A DNA stretch of 64,000 nucleotides from an uncultured bacterium (GTDB taxonomy: Bacteria > Oederibacteriota > PGYV01 > Palsa-1178): assembly GCA_937889595.1 (NCBI GenBank), contig CALAOR010000081.1, positions 62,001 to 126,000 on the forward strand, given 5' to 3'. This document shows, one piece after another, positions 8,192 to 15,386 of the stretch. Below the pieces are notes generated by a model that was not told the DNA's origin, did no database searches, and saw only the letters and a program-made list of their open reading frames with translations. The first letter of the stretch is position 1. Each line of letters starts with the position of its first letter. Made by a program: the position numbers and the translations under genes.

Positions 8192-10474
8192 ATGAAATCA
8201 AAAACATTTATTATATCTGCGCTGATACTTTGTGCCGCGCTTGCAGTATCCTGTAAAAAGTCACCATCTGGGCCGGTACAGAGCGGCATGACCATAAAGG
8301 GGAACTTTACAGGCGGCGCGCACTCGCAGAATTTCAGCGCAATTAATTTTTTGGCTGCTCTGCTGGGCGAGAGCATGCTTTACGCGCTGGACCCGGGATT
8401 GGTCACAAAGGTGGCGGTTTTCAGCGGTACCAGGGGATACAATGTCTTCAACGTAACGAACGGGAGCTTCAACGCGTTTGCCATGGAGGGGGAGCCGGCT
8501 GGCTTGGTTTTTATCGGGGCGGCTGGGAATTACCTGGGCTATTTAAAGCTGGCTAACGGGCTTGATTCCATACCGGTTAATATGGCCGCTGACGGTGTAA
8601 AAACGATAGACCTTGCGACATTGACATCCTCGGGAAATATAGTCGAACCCGGGCATGACCCGATGGGCAGCGAGATACTGATGAGTTCGACGGACGTCAA
8701 CTCATACGCGTTCAGCAACGGCGCTTTCGGGTCCTTGATGAAATCGCCCGACGTCGACGGCGACGGGGTGGTCGATGTGTTTAACGGCAATTATTACGCC
8801 TACGGATTCACGTATTCCGTAACGGGCGGCAGTTTCGAAGGCGGGCTTACAGCCGTGCCCGCGACAACTGTTACGGCCGGGAATTACAGGTTTGGAATAA
8901 TGGCGTGGGAAAAGCAGAACCCTGATTATCCGGCTGAAGTGACTTTTCACGGCCCCGCAGGCTCGGGCATTGAAAACACGGTGAGTGATCTCAGGTTTCT
9001 GAACCATCACGAGGCCGGCGGCGATACATGCGGGTATATCTCGCCGTTTGTTGCAAGCCCGTCAATACCCCCAGCGGGCGTTTATACGGTTTCATACAAG
9101 ACAAAGACGCTTACTTTTAACGTACCGGACCAGTCGGGCCTGTCGAAATACCTGGTATTGCCCGTGCTGACGTTCAAACTGAACGGGAACGGCACCATTA
9201 ATAGTGTGTCATGGGAATACAGGCTGGCTGACGGCTCAGGTACAATAAACCCCATGACCATCATCGAGGATATAGACATCCAGTTTGGTAGCGCTCCTGG
9301 TCAGGTGCCTTATGTGTTTTATGATTCTCAGGTGCTGGCGCGGGATGCCACATCGCATACGCTTACTAACCAGACTATACTATGGAGTTCCGTTACACAG
9401 GTAGGCACGGGGTATCACGATATCTTCGGGAATCATATTGATGTCGGGTGGGATAAGGGGGTGAGCGCAACACAAACCGCAGTAGAGGGGGCAATACAAA
9501 CCGCAGTAGCCGCGGTGGCAACGCAAACCGCAGTAGTGAGGAACGCAACACAAACCGCAGTAGCCGTGGTGGCAACGCAAACCGCAGTAGCCGTGGTGAA
9601 CGCAACACAAACCGCAGTAGCCGTGGTGGCAACACAAACCGCAGTAGCCGCGGTGGCAACGCAAACCGCAGTAGCAGTCTCAATTCAGACTGCTGTAATT
9701 GCTATTCAGACTGCTGTAATTGCTGTAATTTCCGTACCCGGCGGAACATATACCCAGACAGACGGAACAAGCAGTTTCAGTCACACAATTTCAACTTTTA
9801 AAATGGGAAAGTATCAAGTGACGTATAATTTGTGTAACGCGGTGTACCAGTGGGCTGTTGCCAACGGTTACAGTTTTGCCAATGCGGGTGCGGGCAGCGG
9901 GGATATGCCGGTAATAATGGTGAACTGGCGGGATGTTATAGTGTGGTGTAATGCATATAGTCAGGAGGCAGGGTTGACACCCTGCTATACATACGCAAGT
10001 GCAGTGATAAAGGATTCAACAAATGTAATAGCTTGTGATAATGCGGTTTGTGCATGGACAAATAACGGATACAGATTGCCTTCAGAAGGTGAATATCAAT
10101 ATGCGGCAAGTTATATAGACGGGTTAAGCTGGACGCCGTATAACTATGCCAGCGGCGCGACAGCGGACTATACCAATGCAGCGGCAACCGGGCTTGTAGC
10201 GTGGTATAGTGCAAATTGTAGTAGTACGCAGGCAGTAGGCGGAAAAACAGCAAATGCGCTGGGTATTTATGATATGTCGGGCAATGTATGGGAATGGTGT
10301 TGGGATTGGTATGGAACTTATCCAGGTACATCTACAGACTATAGAGGCCCTGGGAGCGGTTCCTACCGGGTGATACGGGGCGGCATCTTCTACAGCTTTG
10401 CGGATAGCCTGCAGGTGGGCTACCGGAGCTACGCGAGCCCCCTCGACGGCTTCCGCTTTGCTAGGACCAATTAA
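8192..10474 (+). CDS. Lipoprotein with FGE-sulfatase/C-type lectin domain; probable DGR variable protein
   Basis: The start follows GAGGAGA with proper spacing. Residues 1-21 form a lipoprotein signal with lipobox LAVSC. Residues ~25-420 are an unrecognised extracellular region. Residues ~425-515 are a repeated TQTAVA linker. Residues ~520-758 match the FGE-sulfatase fold: 'VPGGTYTQ', 'YQVTYNLCNAVYQWA', 'MPVIMVNWRDVIVWCNA', 'YRLPSEGEYQYAAS', 'GIYDMSGNVWEWCWDWY', 'YRVIRGG' and 'GFRFAR'. This fold is the commonest DGR target scaffold. The last ~35 codons switch to GC-rich codons, and nearly all likely variable positions end in C (ATC TTC TAC AGC ... TAC AGC TAC ... AGC CCC CTC GAC). That is what adenine-directed mutagenesis of AAC codons yields. 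No avd or reverse transcriptase gene is nearby, so it would be served in trans. It could instead be an ordinary FGE-fold surface protein. Confidence 0.8.
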   Translation: MKSKTFIISALILCAALAVSCKKSPSGPVQSGMTIKGNFTGGAHSQNFSAINFLAALLGESMLYALDPGLVTKVAVFSGTRGYNVFNVTNGSFNAFAMEGEPAGLVFIGAAGNYLGYLKLANGLDSIPVNMAADGVKTIDLATLTSSGNIVEPGHDPMGSEILMSSTDVNSYAFSNGAFGSLMKSPDVDGDGVVDVFNGNYYAYGFTYSVTGGSFEGGLTAVPATTVTAGNYRFGIMAWEKQNPDYPAEVTFHGPAGSGIENTVSDLRFLNHHEAGGDTCGYISPFVASPSIPPAGVYTVSYKTKTLTFNVPDQSGLSKYLVLPVLTFKLNGNGTINSVSWEYRLADGSGTINPMTIIEDIDIQFGSAPGQVPYVFYDSQVLARDATSHTLTNQTILWSSVTQVGTGYHDIFGNHIDVGWDKGVSATQTAVEGAIQTAVAAVATQTAVVRNATQTAVAVVATQTAVAVVNATQTAVAVVATQTAVAAVATQTAVAVSIQTAVIAIQTAVIAVISVPGGTYTQTDGTSSFSHTISTFKMGKYQVTYNLCNAVYQWAVANGYSFANAGAGSGDMPVIMVNWRDVIVWCNAYSQEAGLTPCYTYASAVIKDSTNVIACDNAVCAWTNNGYRLPSEGEYQYAASYIDGLSWTPYNYASGATADYTNAAATGLVAWYSANCSSTQAVGGKTANALGIYDMSGNVWEWCWDWYGTYPGTSTDYRGPGSGSYRVIRGGIFYSFADSLQVGYRSYASPLDGFRFARTN
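9470..9680 (+). repeat. Minisatellite of ~27-30 bp encoding the TQTAVA linker
   Basis: Copies of acacaaaccgcagtagc, with variants carrying cgtggtggca or cgcggtggca, recur about seven times. A coarser form (attcagactgctgtaatt) follows to about 9730. All keep the reading frame, so copy number would change linker length without a frameshift. Confidence 0.85.
10358..10471 (+). other. Candidate DGR variable region (VR)
   Basis: This is the 3' end of the FGE-fold gene. The composition changes abruptly from AT-rich codons (…gggattggtatggaact…) to GC-rich ones. Fixed positions use A-free codons (CGG, GTG, CTG, GCG, CCC, GGC), although AGG/AGA is common for Arg elsewhere. Putative variable codons are NNC. 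The segment ggcttccgctttgctagg (10448-10465) would be the conserved initiation region, and a hairpin follows 15 bases after the stop. Confidence 0.6.
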
Positions 10475-10488
10475 CATTTTGGATTTTT

Positions 10489-10504
10489 ATCCAGCTTTGC
10501 TGGA
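10489..10504. repeat. Hairpin repeat downstream of the variable region (identical copy at 8138-8153)
   Basis: The 16 bases atccagctttgctgga form a TCCAGC-TTT-GCTGGA hairpin. The same 16 bases occur upstream of the gene at 8138-8153. In the Bordetella phage BPP-1 DGR, a hairpin just downstream of the variable region is needed for target recognition, so the position is suggestive. Confidence 0.65.
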
Positions 10505-10590
10505 GGGAGAAGATTATATAATTATATGAGTGGTGCTCCACCCTTTTTACATTTTTGAAATGTTTTTTTTGTGTGTTCGTTTGTGTGTTT

Positions 10591-10712
10591 ATTTTGCCCT
10601 GCGTGGTTGCCGAAGGCAAGGTACTCCGCTGACGCCGTCGGCCATAGCCTATGGCGTCGGACGAAGTTTCGTCCCTCAAAAGCGAAAGCGGAAGGCCGCA
10701 GGGAATTTTTTT
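10591..10712 (+). ncRNA. Candidate structured RNA or palindromic element with terminal T tract
   Basis: An outer stem CCCTGCG (10597-10603) / CGCAGGG (10697-10703) encloses several hairpins. They are TTGCC-GAA-GGCAA (10607-10619), GACGCC/GGCGTC (10631-10658), the perfect 7-bp GGACGAA-GT-TTCGTCC (10659-10674), and GC-GAAA-GC (10682-10689). A run of seven T follows the outer stem, as at an intrinsic terminator. It could be a small RNA, a long terminator or a repeat. I know no matching family. Confidence 0.35.
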
Positions 10713-10763
10713 GATTTAAAACAGTATAATTTGGATTAGGATTGTTGGATTTTACTTATTCAG

Positions 10764-10790
10764 GTAAATTTGCCAAAGTCGAGTAAATTA
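10764..10790 (-). repeat. Right copy of the 27-bp inverted repeat
   Basis: In inverted orientation it matches 7976-8002 at 25 of 27 positions. Between the structured element and the dcw promoter (10791-10989) I see only AT-rich sequence. Confidence 0.7.
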
Positions 10791-10989
10791 CCAATTCAAC
10801 TATAAACAAATCCTTTATCGTAAAAGCAATTCCACCCCAATTATTATTACCTTAAATTAACCAATAAAAAACTTTAATTTAACCCGCAGTCATCTCATTT
10901 TAATAAGTTAGGTTTCACGCACTCTATAAACCCTCTTAAAAATAAAGCGTTTTATATATACTCCTATGTGGAAAATAGCTAAAAACTTA

Positions 10990-11042
10990 TTGACAGTGGG
11001 AGACATGGGGCGTAAAATGTAGAAAAGTGGGATAAAGTGGCA
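10990..11042 (+). promoter_or_regulatory. dcw cluster promoter with MraZ boxes
   Basis: TTGACA (10990-10995) and TAAAAT (11013-11018) are 17 bases apart. TGGGA (10997), TGGGG (11006), TGGGA (11028) and TGGCA (11038) repeat at 9-10 base spacing within and just after the core promoter. MraZ of other bacteria binds TGGGN direct repeats about 10 bases apart and represses its own operon, so autoregulation is likely here. Confidence 0.75.
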
Positions 11043-11119
11043 GATTAGGGCATGAAAAGGGAAGAGGAAGTGTTGGTTTGGCATAAGTTTATATATAAAT
11101 ATACATATAGGAGATGAAA

Positions 11120-11548
11120 ATGGTAATCAAAACAGGTTTTGTCGGTAAGTACCAGCACAATCTTGACGACAAAAACAGGGTTTCGCTTCCTGCCAAGATA
11201 AAGAAATATATCGAGGAAGTGGCGAGTTCCCCTGAGTTTGGCGGCCGTATCATGCTCACAAAAGGGCCGGATAACTGCATTGAGGGTTTCATGGTCGGCG
11301 ACTGGCAGACTATGGCTGAAAAAGTAAAGACGAACATGAGTTTTAAAAGAAACCCGGAGGACGAGGAACTCGAAGAGATAGCCATGAACGCGGACCAGGT
11401 AACCATAGATAAAAGCGGCAGGATCATGATCAATGCGGAACTTAAAAAGCATGCGGAACTCGGCAAGAGCGCGGTTTTTGTGGGGGCGATAGACAGGTTC
11501 CGCATCTGGAACCCCGACAAACTGGCTGAAAAATATAACGGGAGGTAA
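11120..11548 (+). CDS. mraZ: Transcriptional regulator MraZ
   Basis: AGGAG at 11109-11113 is six bases from ATG 11120. The in-frame ATG at 11114 abuts it and is less likely. The ~142-residue protein has the two AbrB/MraZ-like swapped-hairpin motifs: 'GKYQHNLDDKNRVSLPAKIK' near the N-terminus and 'DQVTIDKSGRIMINAELKKHAEL...VFVGAIDRFRIWNPDKLAEK' in the second half. MraZ binds TGGG-type repeats upstream of the dcw operon. Such boxes are seen here in the promoter. It is the first gene of the cluster, three bases before the STAS gene. Confidence 0.95.
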   Translation: MVIKTGFVGKYQHNLDDKNRVSLPAKIKKYIEEVASSPEFGGRIMLTKGPDNCIEGFMVGDWQTMAEKVKTNMSFKRNPEDEELEEIAMNADQVTIDKSGRIMINAELKKHAELGKSAVFVGAIDRFRIWNPDKLAEKYNGR

Positions 11549-11551
11549 GTA

Positions 11552-11893
11552 ATGGGGCTTAAAACAGAGAGCAAGAAAGTTGTGGTGCTGATCTTAAAGG
11601 GAAACATAGACATTGAGGACATGCTGGCCTTAAAGGGCATAGTAAGCACCTTTATTGAAAAGGAGAACTTTTACTTCATTCTCGATTTTTCCGGGGTGGA
11701 CCACGTCAATGTATCGGGTATTGAGTACTTAAACGAGCGCAAGGAACGGGCGCGTACCATGGGCGGCGACCTGAAAATAATAGGCTCTTCGGATTATGTC
11801 AAGAACCTGTTCCTATATGCAGGGTACTGGGGCGAGTTTGATTTTTTCGGGGCTGAAGACGAAGCCATCAGGTCCTTTGAACACCTCATATGA
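11552..11893 (+). CDS. STAS-domain protein (anti-sigma-factor antagonist type)
   Basis: GGAGG (11541-11545) overlaps the mraZ stop region and serves the ATG at 11552. The 113 residues form one STAS domain: 'VVVLILKGNIDIEDMLALKG', 'FYFILDFSGVDHVNVSGIEYL', 'GGDLKIIGSSDYVKNLFLYAG'. Ser55 in NVSG aligns with the phosphorylatable serine of SpoIIAA-like DSSG motifs, so control by a serine kinase/phosphatase switch is possible. The gene overlaps rsmH by four bases (ATGA), so it is part of the dcw operon, where such a gene is not standard. Target unknown. Confidence 0.85.
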   Translation: MGLKTESKKVVVLILKGNIDIEDMLALKGIVSTFIEKENFYFILDFSGVDHVNVSGIEYLNERKERARTMGGDLKIIGSSDYVKNLFLYAGYWGEFDFFGAEDEAIRSFEHLI

Positions 11894-12819
11894 GTTTTGA
11901 GCACAAAAGCGTTCTTTTAAAAGAAACACTCGCTCTTTTAAATGCCGGTTCCTCAAACGGAATATACGTGGATGCCACCCTGGGGTTAGGCGGGCACTCG
12001 GCGGAAATACTTAGAGCGCTCGGGCCCGACGGACGGCTTATCGGTATTGACTGCGACCGGAGAAACCTGGAACAGGCGGCGGCTTTTATCAGGAAAACTC
12101 CCGGCCATGAAAGGTTTACGCCGGTTAAGGGGAATTTCAGGGACCTGGATGTTATCCTTGCGGACCTGAACATAAGTGAAATTGACGGAATAATATATGA
12201 CCTGGGAGTTTCAAGCGCGCACTTTGACGACGGCTTAAGGGGGTTTAGTTTTTCAAAGGAGGCCCCGCTTGACATGAGGCTGGACGCTGAAAGCGCATTA
12301 ACTGCAGCCGATGTGGTAAACAATTACAGGGCCGCGGACTTGGAGCGTGTTATCAGGGAGTACGGGGAGGAATACAAGTACAGGAAGATCGCGGACTACA
12401 TAATAAAGAACAGGCCCATAACAACCACTACGCAGCTGGCTGGGATCATAGCAAACGCGAAACGCGGGATGAAAGAGAAAATAAACCCGGCAACAAAAGT
12501 CTTTCAGGCGATCAGGATCGAAGTGAACGATGAACTGGGCGCCTTGAAAATCTCGCTTGAGAAGTCGCTTAAGGCCCTAAACCCGGGCGGAAGGGTGGTT
12601 GTGATATCCTTTCACTCGCTGGAAGACAGGATAGTAAAAAGGTTCTTTGCCTCTGAAAGCACTGACTGCGTATGCGAGAACAAAAGGCTTGAGTGCGCCT
12701 GCGGGCATAAACAGTCGATAAACCTTCTGACAAAGAAAGCACTGACGCCGCAGGAGGAAGAAACAGTTTTAAATCCCAGGGCCAGAAGCGCGAAGCTCAG
12801 GGCCGCGGAAAAAATCTAA
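11890..12819 (+). CDS. rsmH: 16S rRNA (cytosine-1402-N4)-methyltransferase
   Basis: The 309-residue product has the MraW/RsmH signature: 'HKSVLLKETLALLN', the SAM-binding 'YVDATLGLGGHSAEIL', 'GIDCDRRNL', 'IYDLGVSSAHFDDGLRGFSF', 'PLDMRLD' and C-terminal 'VISFHSLEDRIVKRFF'. Length is normal. It methylates C1402 in the ribosomal P site in the cytoplasm. Its place after mraZ (here with the STAS gene between) is the classic dcw order. Confidence 0.97.
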   Translation: MSFEHKSVLLKETLALLNAGSSNGIYVDATLGLGGHSAEILRALGPDGRLIGIDCDRRNLEQAAAFIRKTPGHERFTPVKGNFRDLDVILADLNISEIDGIIYDLGVSSAHFDDGLRGFSFSKEAPLDMRLDAESALTAADVVNNYRAADLERVIREYGEEYKYRKIADYIIKNRPITTTTQLAGIIANAKRGMKEKINPATKVFQAIRIEVNDELGALKISLEKSLKALNPGGRVVVISFHSLEDRIVKRFFASESTDCVCENKRLECACGHKQSINLLTKKALTPQEEETVLNPRARSAKLRAAEKI

Positions 12820-12831
12820 GGAGAACCTGGT

Positions 12832-13215
12832 TTGAGCGCGAGCAAAAAGTTCTTAAGAATGATGAATCCTATGAACAGCTCCGGCCATAATAACCACGAC
12901 GGCATCATGGTTAAGATGGTCATAGTGTTTGCGGCTCTTTTCATAAGCCTGTGGTTCTCAAACCAGACAGGGGTCAGGCTTAGCTCGGAGATAAACTCTC
13001 TGGAAAAGGAACGGGATATGCTAAAAACCAGGTCAAAAAAACTGGAGATAAACATGACGTCCATGATATCCGGCGAGAAACTGGCTGAGGCGGCGAAAAA
13101 AATGTACGGGTTCAAACAGCCGTCAAACGGGCAGGTCATAGTGGTTCAGAGTAAAAGCGGATTTTTCGGCGGGGAGTCCAATATTTTTTCAAGCGTGTTA
13201 AACAGGGAAAATTAG
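12832..13215 (+). CDS. ftsL: FtsL-like cell division protein
   Basis: The start is TTG 12832, eight bases after AAGGAG (12818-12823). The 127-residue bitopic protein has a cytoplasmic N-terminus, one transmembrane helix (about residues 26-42, 'MVKMVIVFAALFISLWF'), and a heptad-like coiled coil (residues ~50-80). Sequence identity to known FtsL is weak, as usual. Size, topology and position between rsmH and ftsI support the call. FtsL with FtsB and FtsQ activates FtsWI at the septum. Confidence 0.8.
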   Translation: MSASKKFLRMMNPMNSSGHNNHDGIMVKMVIVFAALFISLWFSNQTGVRLSSEINSLEKERDMLKTRSKKLEINMTSMISGEKLAEAAKKMYGFKQPSNGQVIVVQSKSGFFGGESNIFSSVLNREN

Positions 13216-13262
13216 GGCATTATTCCATCATATGTAAAAGGCAAAACGGAGGCTTTAAGGAA

Positions 13263-15386
13263 ATGGCAACAAACGAAGGGCAGGGCATAAACAGGCGCAT
13301 AGAGTTCGTTTATTTCGTATTCATCATAGTGCTGGCCGTATTTGTCGTGAGGCTGTTTTTTATGCAGGTCATACAGTATTCTTTTTATAAGAACCATGCT
13401 GAAAGCCAGCAATCGGAAACCATAAAGCAGCAGATAGGAAGGGGCACCATATACACCTCGGATAATAAAAAGGCGGCCGTGTCGGTCAAGACATTTGCCA
13501 TAAGCGTGAATCCCGGACAGGTTAAGAACAGGGCGGCAGCCGCGGATTACCTTTCAAAACAACTCGGCATTTCCAGCGCCGGGATATTAAGCAAACTTGC
13601 CCTGAAAAAGAAATTCGTGTACCTCGCGAGAAAAGTTGATTCCGAAAAAGCCGAAATTATACTTGCGCGCGACCTGCCGGGGATATCCATGGAAGCCGAG
13701 GAAAAAAGATATTACCCGCTGCATGAAACCGGAGCGCAGCTGGTGGGGTTTACGGGGCTTGATAATACCGGCCTTGAGGGCATAGAACAGTCATTTGAAA
13801 AATATTTGCGCGGGAAAATGGGCTCCATCCTGGTCAGGAAAGACGCGAAAGGAAGGCCCATCCTTACTGATGCGGTGAATGTCAAAAAAGCAGAAGCAGG
13901 GGCGGACCTGTACCTGACCATAGATTCAAATATACAGTACTACGCCCAGCAGGAACTGAAAAATGCCGTGGAAAAATACAAGGGCAAAACAGGCATGCTC
14001 ATATCCATGAACCCGAACACGGGCGCGATCTACGCCATGGCGGATTACCCGTCTTTTGACCCGAATGATTTTGATAAATACCCGGCGGAAACAAGGAAAA
14101 ACAGGGTCGTAACAGACGTGTTTGAACCGGGTTCAACATTCAAGATATTTACGATGTCGGCTGTTTTAAAGGACAGGCCGGCGGTATATGACGAAAAAGT
14201 GCATTGCGGCGACGGAAAGATGATGTTTTTCGACAAGTATGTGCATGACCATGAAAAGCACGGGTGGCTGACCGTGCCTGAAGTCATTAAATATTCCTCC
14301 AACATAGGCATGGTTGAACTCGCATTAAGGCTAAAGCCGGAAAAACTTTATGAAGAGTATGCAAAGTACGGTTTCGGAAGATCCACGGGCACCGACCTTC
14401 CGGGGGAAGTGCCGGGTAAACTTAAGCCATGCGCGCAGTGGGACAACGCGACATTAAGCGCGATTCCCTACGGGCAGGAAGTCGCCGTGACCGCCGTGCA
14501 GCTGATCAGGGCATACGCGGCGATCGCGAACGGCGGTTATCTTGTGAACCCGTACGTTGTTGAAAAGATAAAAAAGAACGGTAATACCATATATGAAAAC
14601 AGGTCCGGAAACGGCGCAAAGGCTGTGGACAATGCAACGAGGAGCAAGCTCGTGGATATGCTGAAAATGGTGGTTGAAAAAGACGGCACGGGAAAAAAAG
14701 CGGCCATAGCCGGTTATAACGTGGCAGGCAAAACAGGAACGGCGCAGAAGCATAATCCCAAAGGCAAGGGATATCTCCCCGGCAAGTATGTATGCTCGTT
14801 CATAGGTTTTTTTCCTGCTGATAAACCCGAGGTTGTCACCCTGGTCATAGTGGACGAGCCTTCGGAAATATGGGCTTTTGGCGGCGACGTGGCGGCGCCG
14901 GCTTTTAAGAGCCTGTCCAACACAATGATATCTTCCATGCACATACTGCCTGACGGCACGCAGGAGAAAATACAGACAGCGGATAAAACGGAAAAAGCCG
15001 CTGTCCAAAAACTGCCTGATTTTTATATGAAACAGTACACGGAAGCAAAGAGATTCCTGTCGGAGAATGATATAAAATACGAACGCATAGGGTTCGGGAA
15101 AATAGTCATAAAACAAAAACCCGAGCCGAGAAAGACAGTGCAGCCGAGCGAAGTGGTTTCGGTTTACTTAGGCGACGTCGGCAAGAACAAGGAGATAAGG
15201 ATATACATGCCCGATGTCAGGGGATTTTCCATACGCAAGGCCATGGAAGTGCTTTCCATGTACGGGCTTAAAGCCAAATGCTCGGGAAGCGGGCTGGCAA
15301 TCGCCCAGGAACCAAAACCCGGAGTGGCCCTTAAAGCCGGGGCCGAATGCAGGATAAACTTTGAGATAAAGGATGGGGCGCTTTGA
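13263..15386 (+). CDS. ftsI: Septal transpeptidase FtsI/PBP3 with PASTA domain
   Basis: AAGGA at 13256-13260 precedes the ATG. One N-terminal membrane helix (about residues 15-38) anchors a PBP dimerisation domain and a class B transpeptidase domain. Catalytic motifs are visible: SxxK at Ser291-Lys294 (FEPGSTFK), SxN at Ser345-Asn347 (YSSN) and KTG at 490-492 (AGKTGTAQ). A C-terminal PASTA-like domain (~residues 645-705, 'MPDVRGFSIRKAMEVLSMYGL') makes it resemble SpoVD/FtsI types. It cross-links septal peptidoglycan. It overlaps murE by four bases. Confidence 0.95.
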   Translation: MATNEGQGINRRIEFVYFVFIIVLAVFVVRLFFMQVIQYSFYKNHAESQQSETIKQQIGRGTIYTSDNKKAAVSVKTFAISVNPGQVKNRAAAADYLSKQLGISSAGILSKLALKKKFVYLARKVDSEKAEIILARDLPGISMEAEEKRYYPLHETGAQLVGFTGLDNTGLEGIEQSFEKYLRGKMGSILVRKDAKGRPILTDAVNVKKAEAGADLYLTIDSNIQYYAQQELKNAVEKYKGKTGMLISMNPNTGAIYAMADYPSFDPNDFDKYPAETRKNRVVTDVFEPGSTFKIFTMSAVLKDRPAVYDEKVHCGDGKMMFFDKYVHDHEKHGWLTVPEVIKYSSNIGMVELALRLKPEKLYEEYAKYGFGRSTGTDLPGEVPGKLKPCAQWDNATLSAIPYGQEVAVTAVQLIRAYAAIANGGYLVNPYVVEKIKKNGNTIYENRSGNGAKAVDNATRSKLVDMLKMVVEKDGTGKKAAIAGYNVAGKTGTAQKHNPKGKGYLPGKYVCSFIGFFPADKPEVVTLVIVDEPSEIWAFGGDVAAPAFKSLSNTMISSMHILPDGTQEKIQTADKTEKAAVQKLPDFYMKQYTEAKRFLSENDIKYERIGFGKIVIKQKPEPRKTVQPSEVVSVYLGDVGKNKEIRIYMPDVRGFSIRKAMEVLSMYGLKAKCSGSGLAIAQEPKPGVALKAGAECRINFEIKDGAL

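Noticed and set aside
9380-9683. Minus-strand Leu/Arg/Cys-rich frames over the TQTAVA repeats
   Set aside because: Overlapping frames made open by the minisatellite; the plus-strand frame carries the lipobox and FGE domain.
10475-11113. DGR reverse transcriptase or template repeat next to the variable gene
   Set aside because: No open frame long enough for an RT, and no near-copy of the variable region, is visible here or elsewhere in the window.
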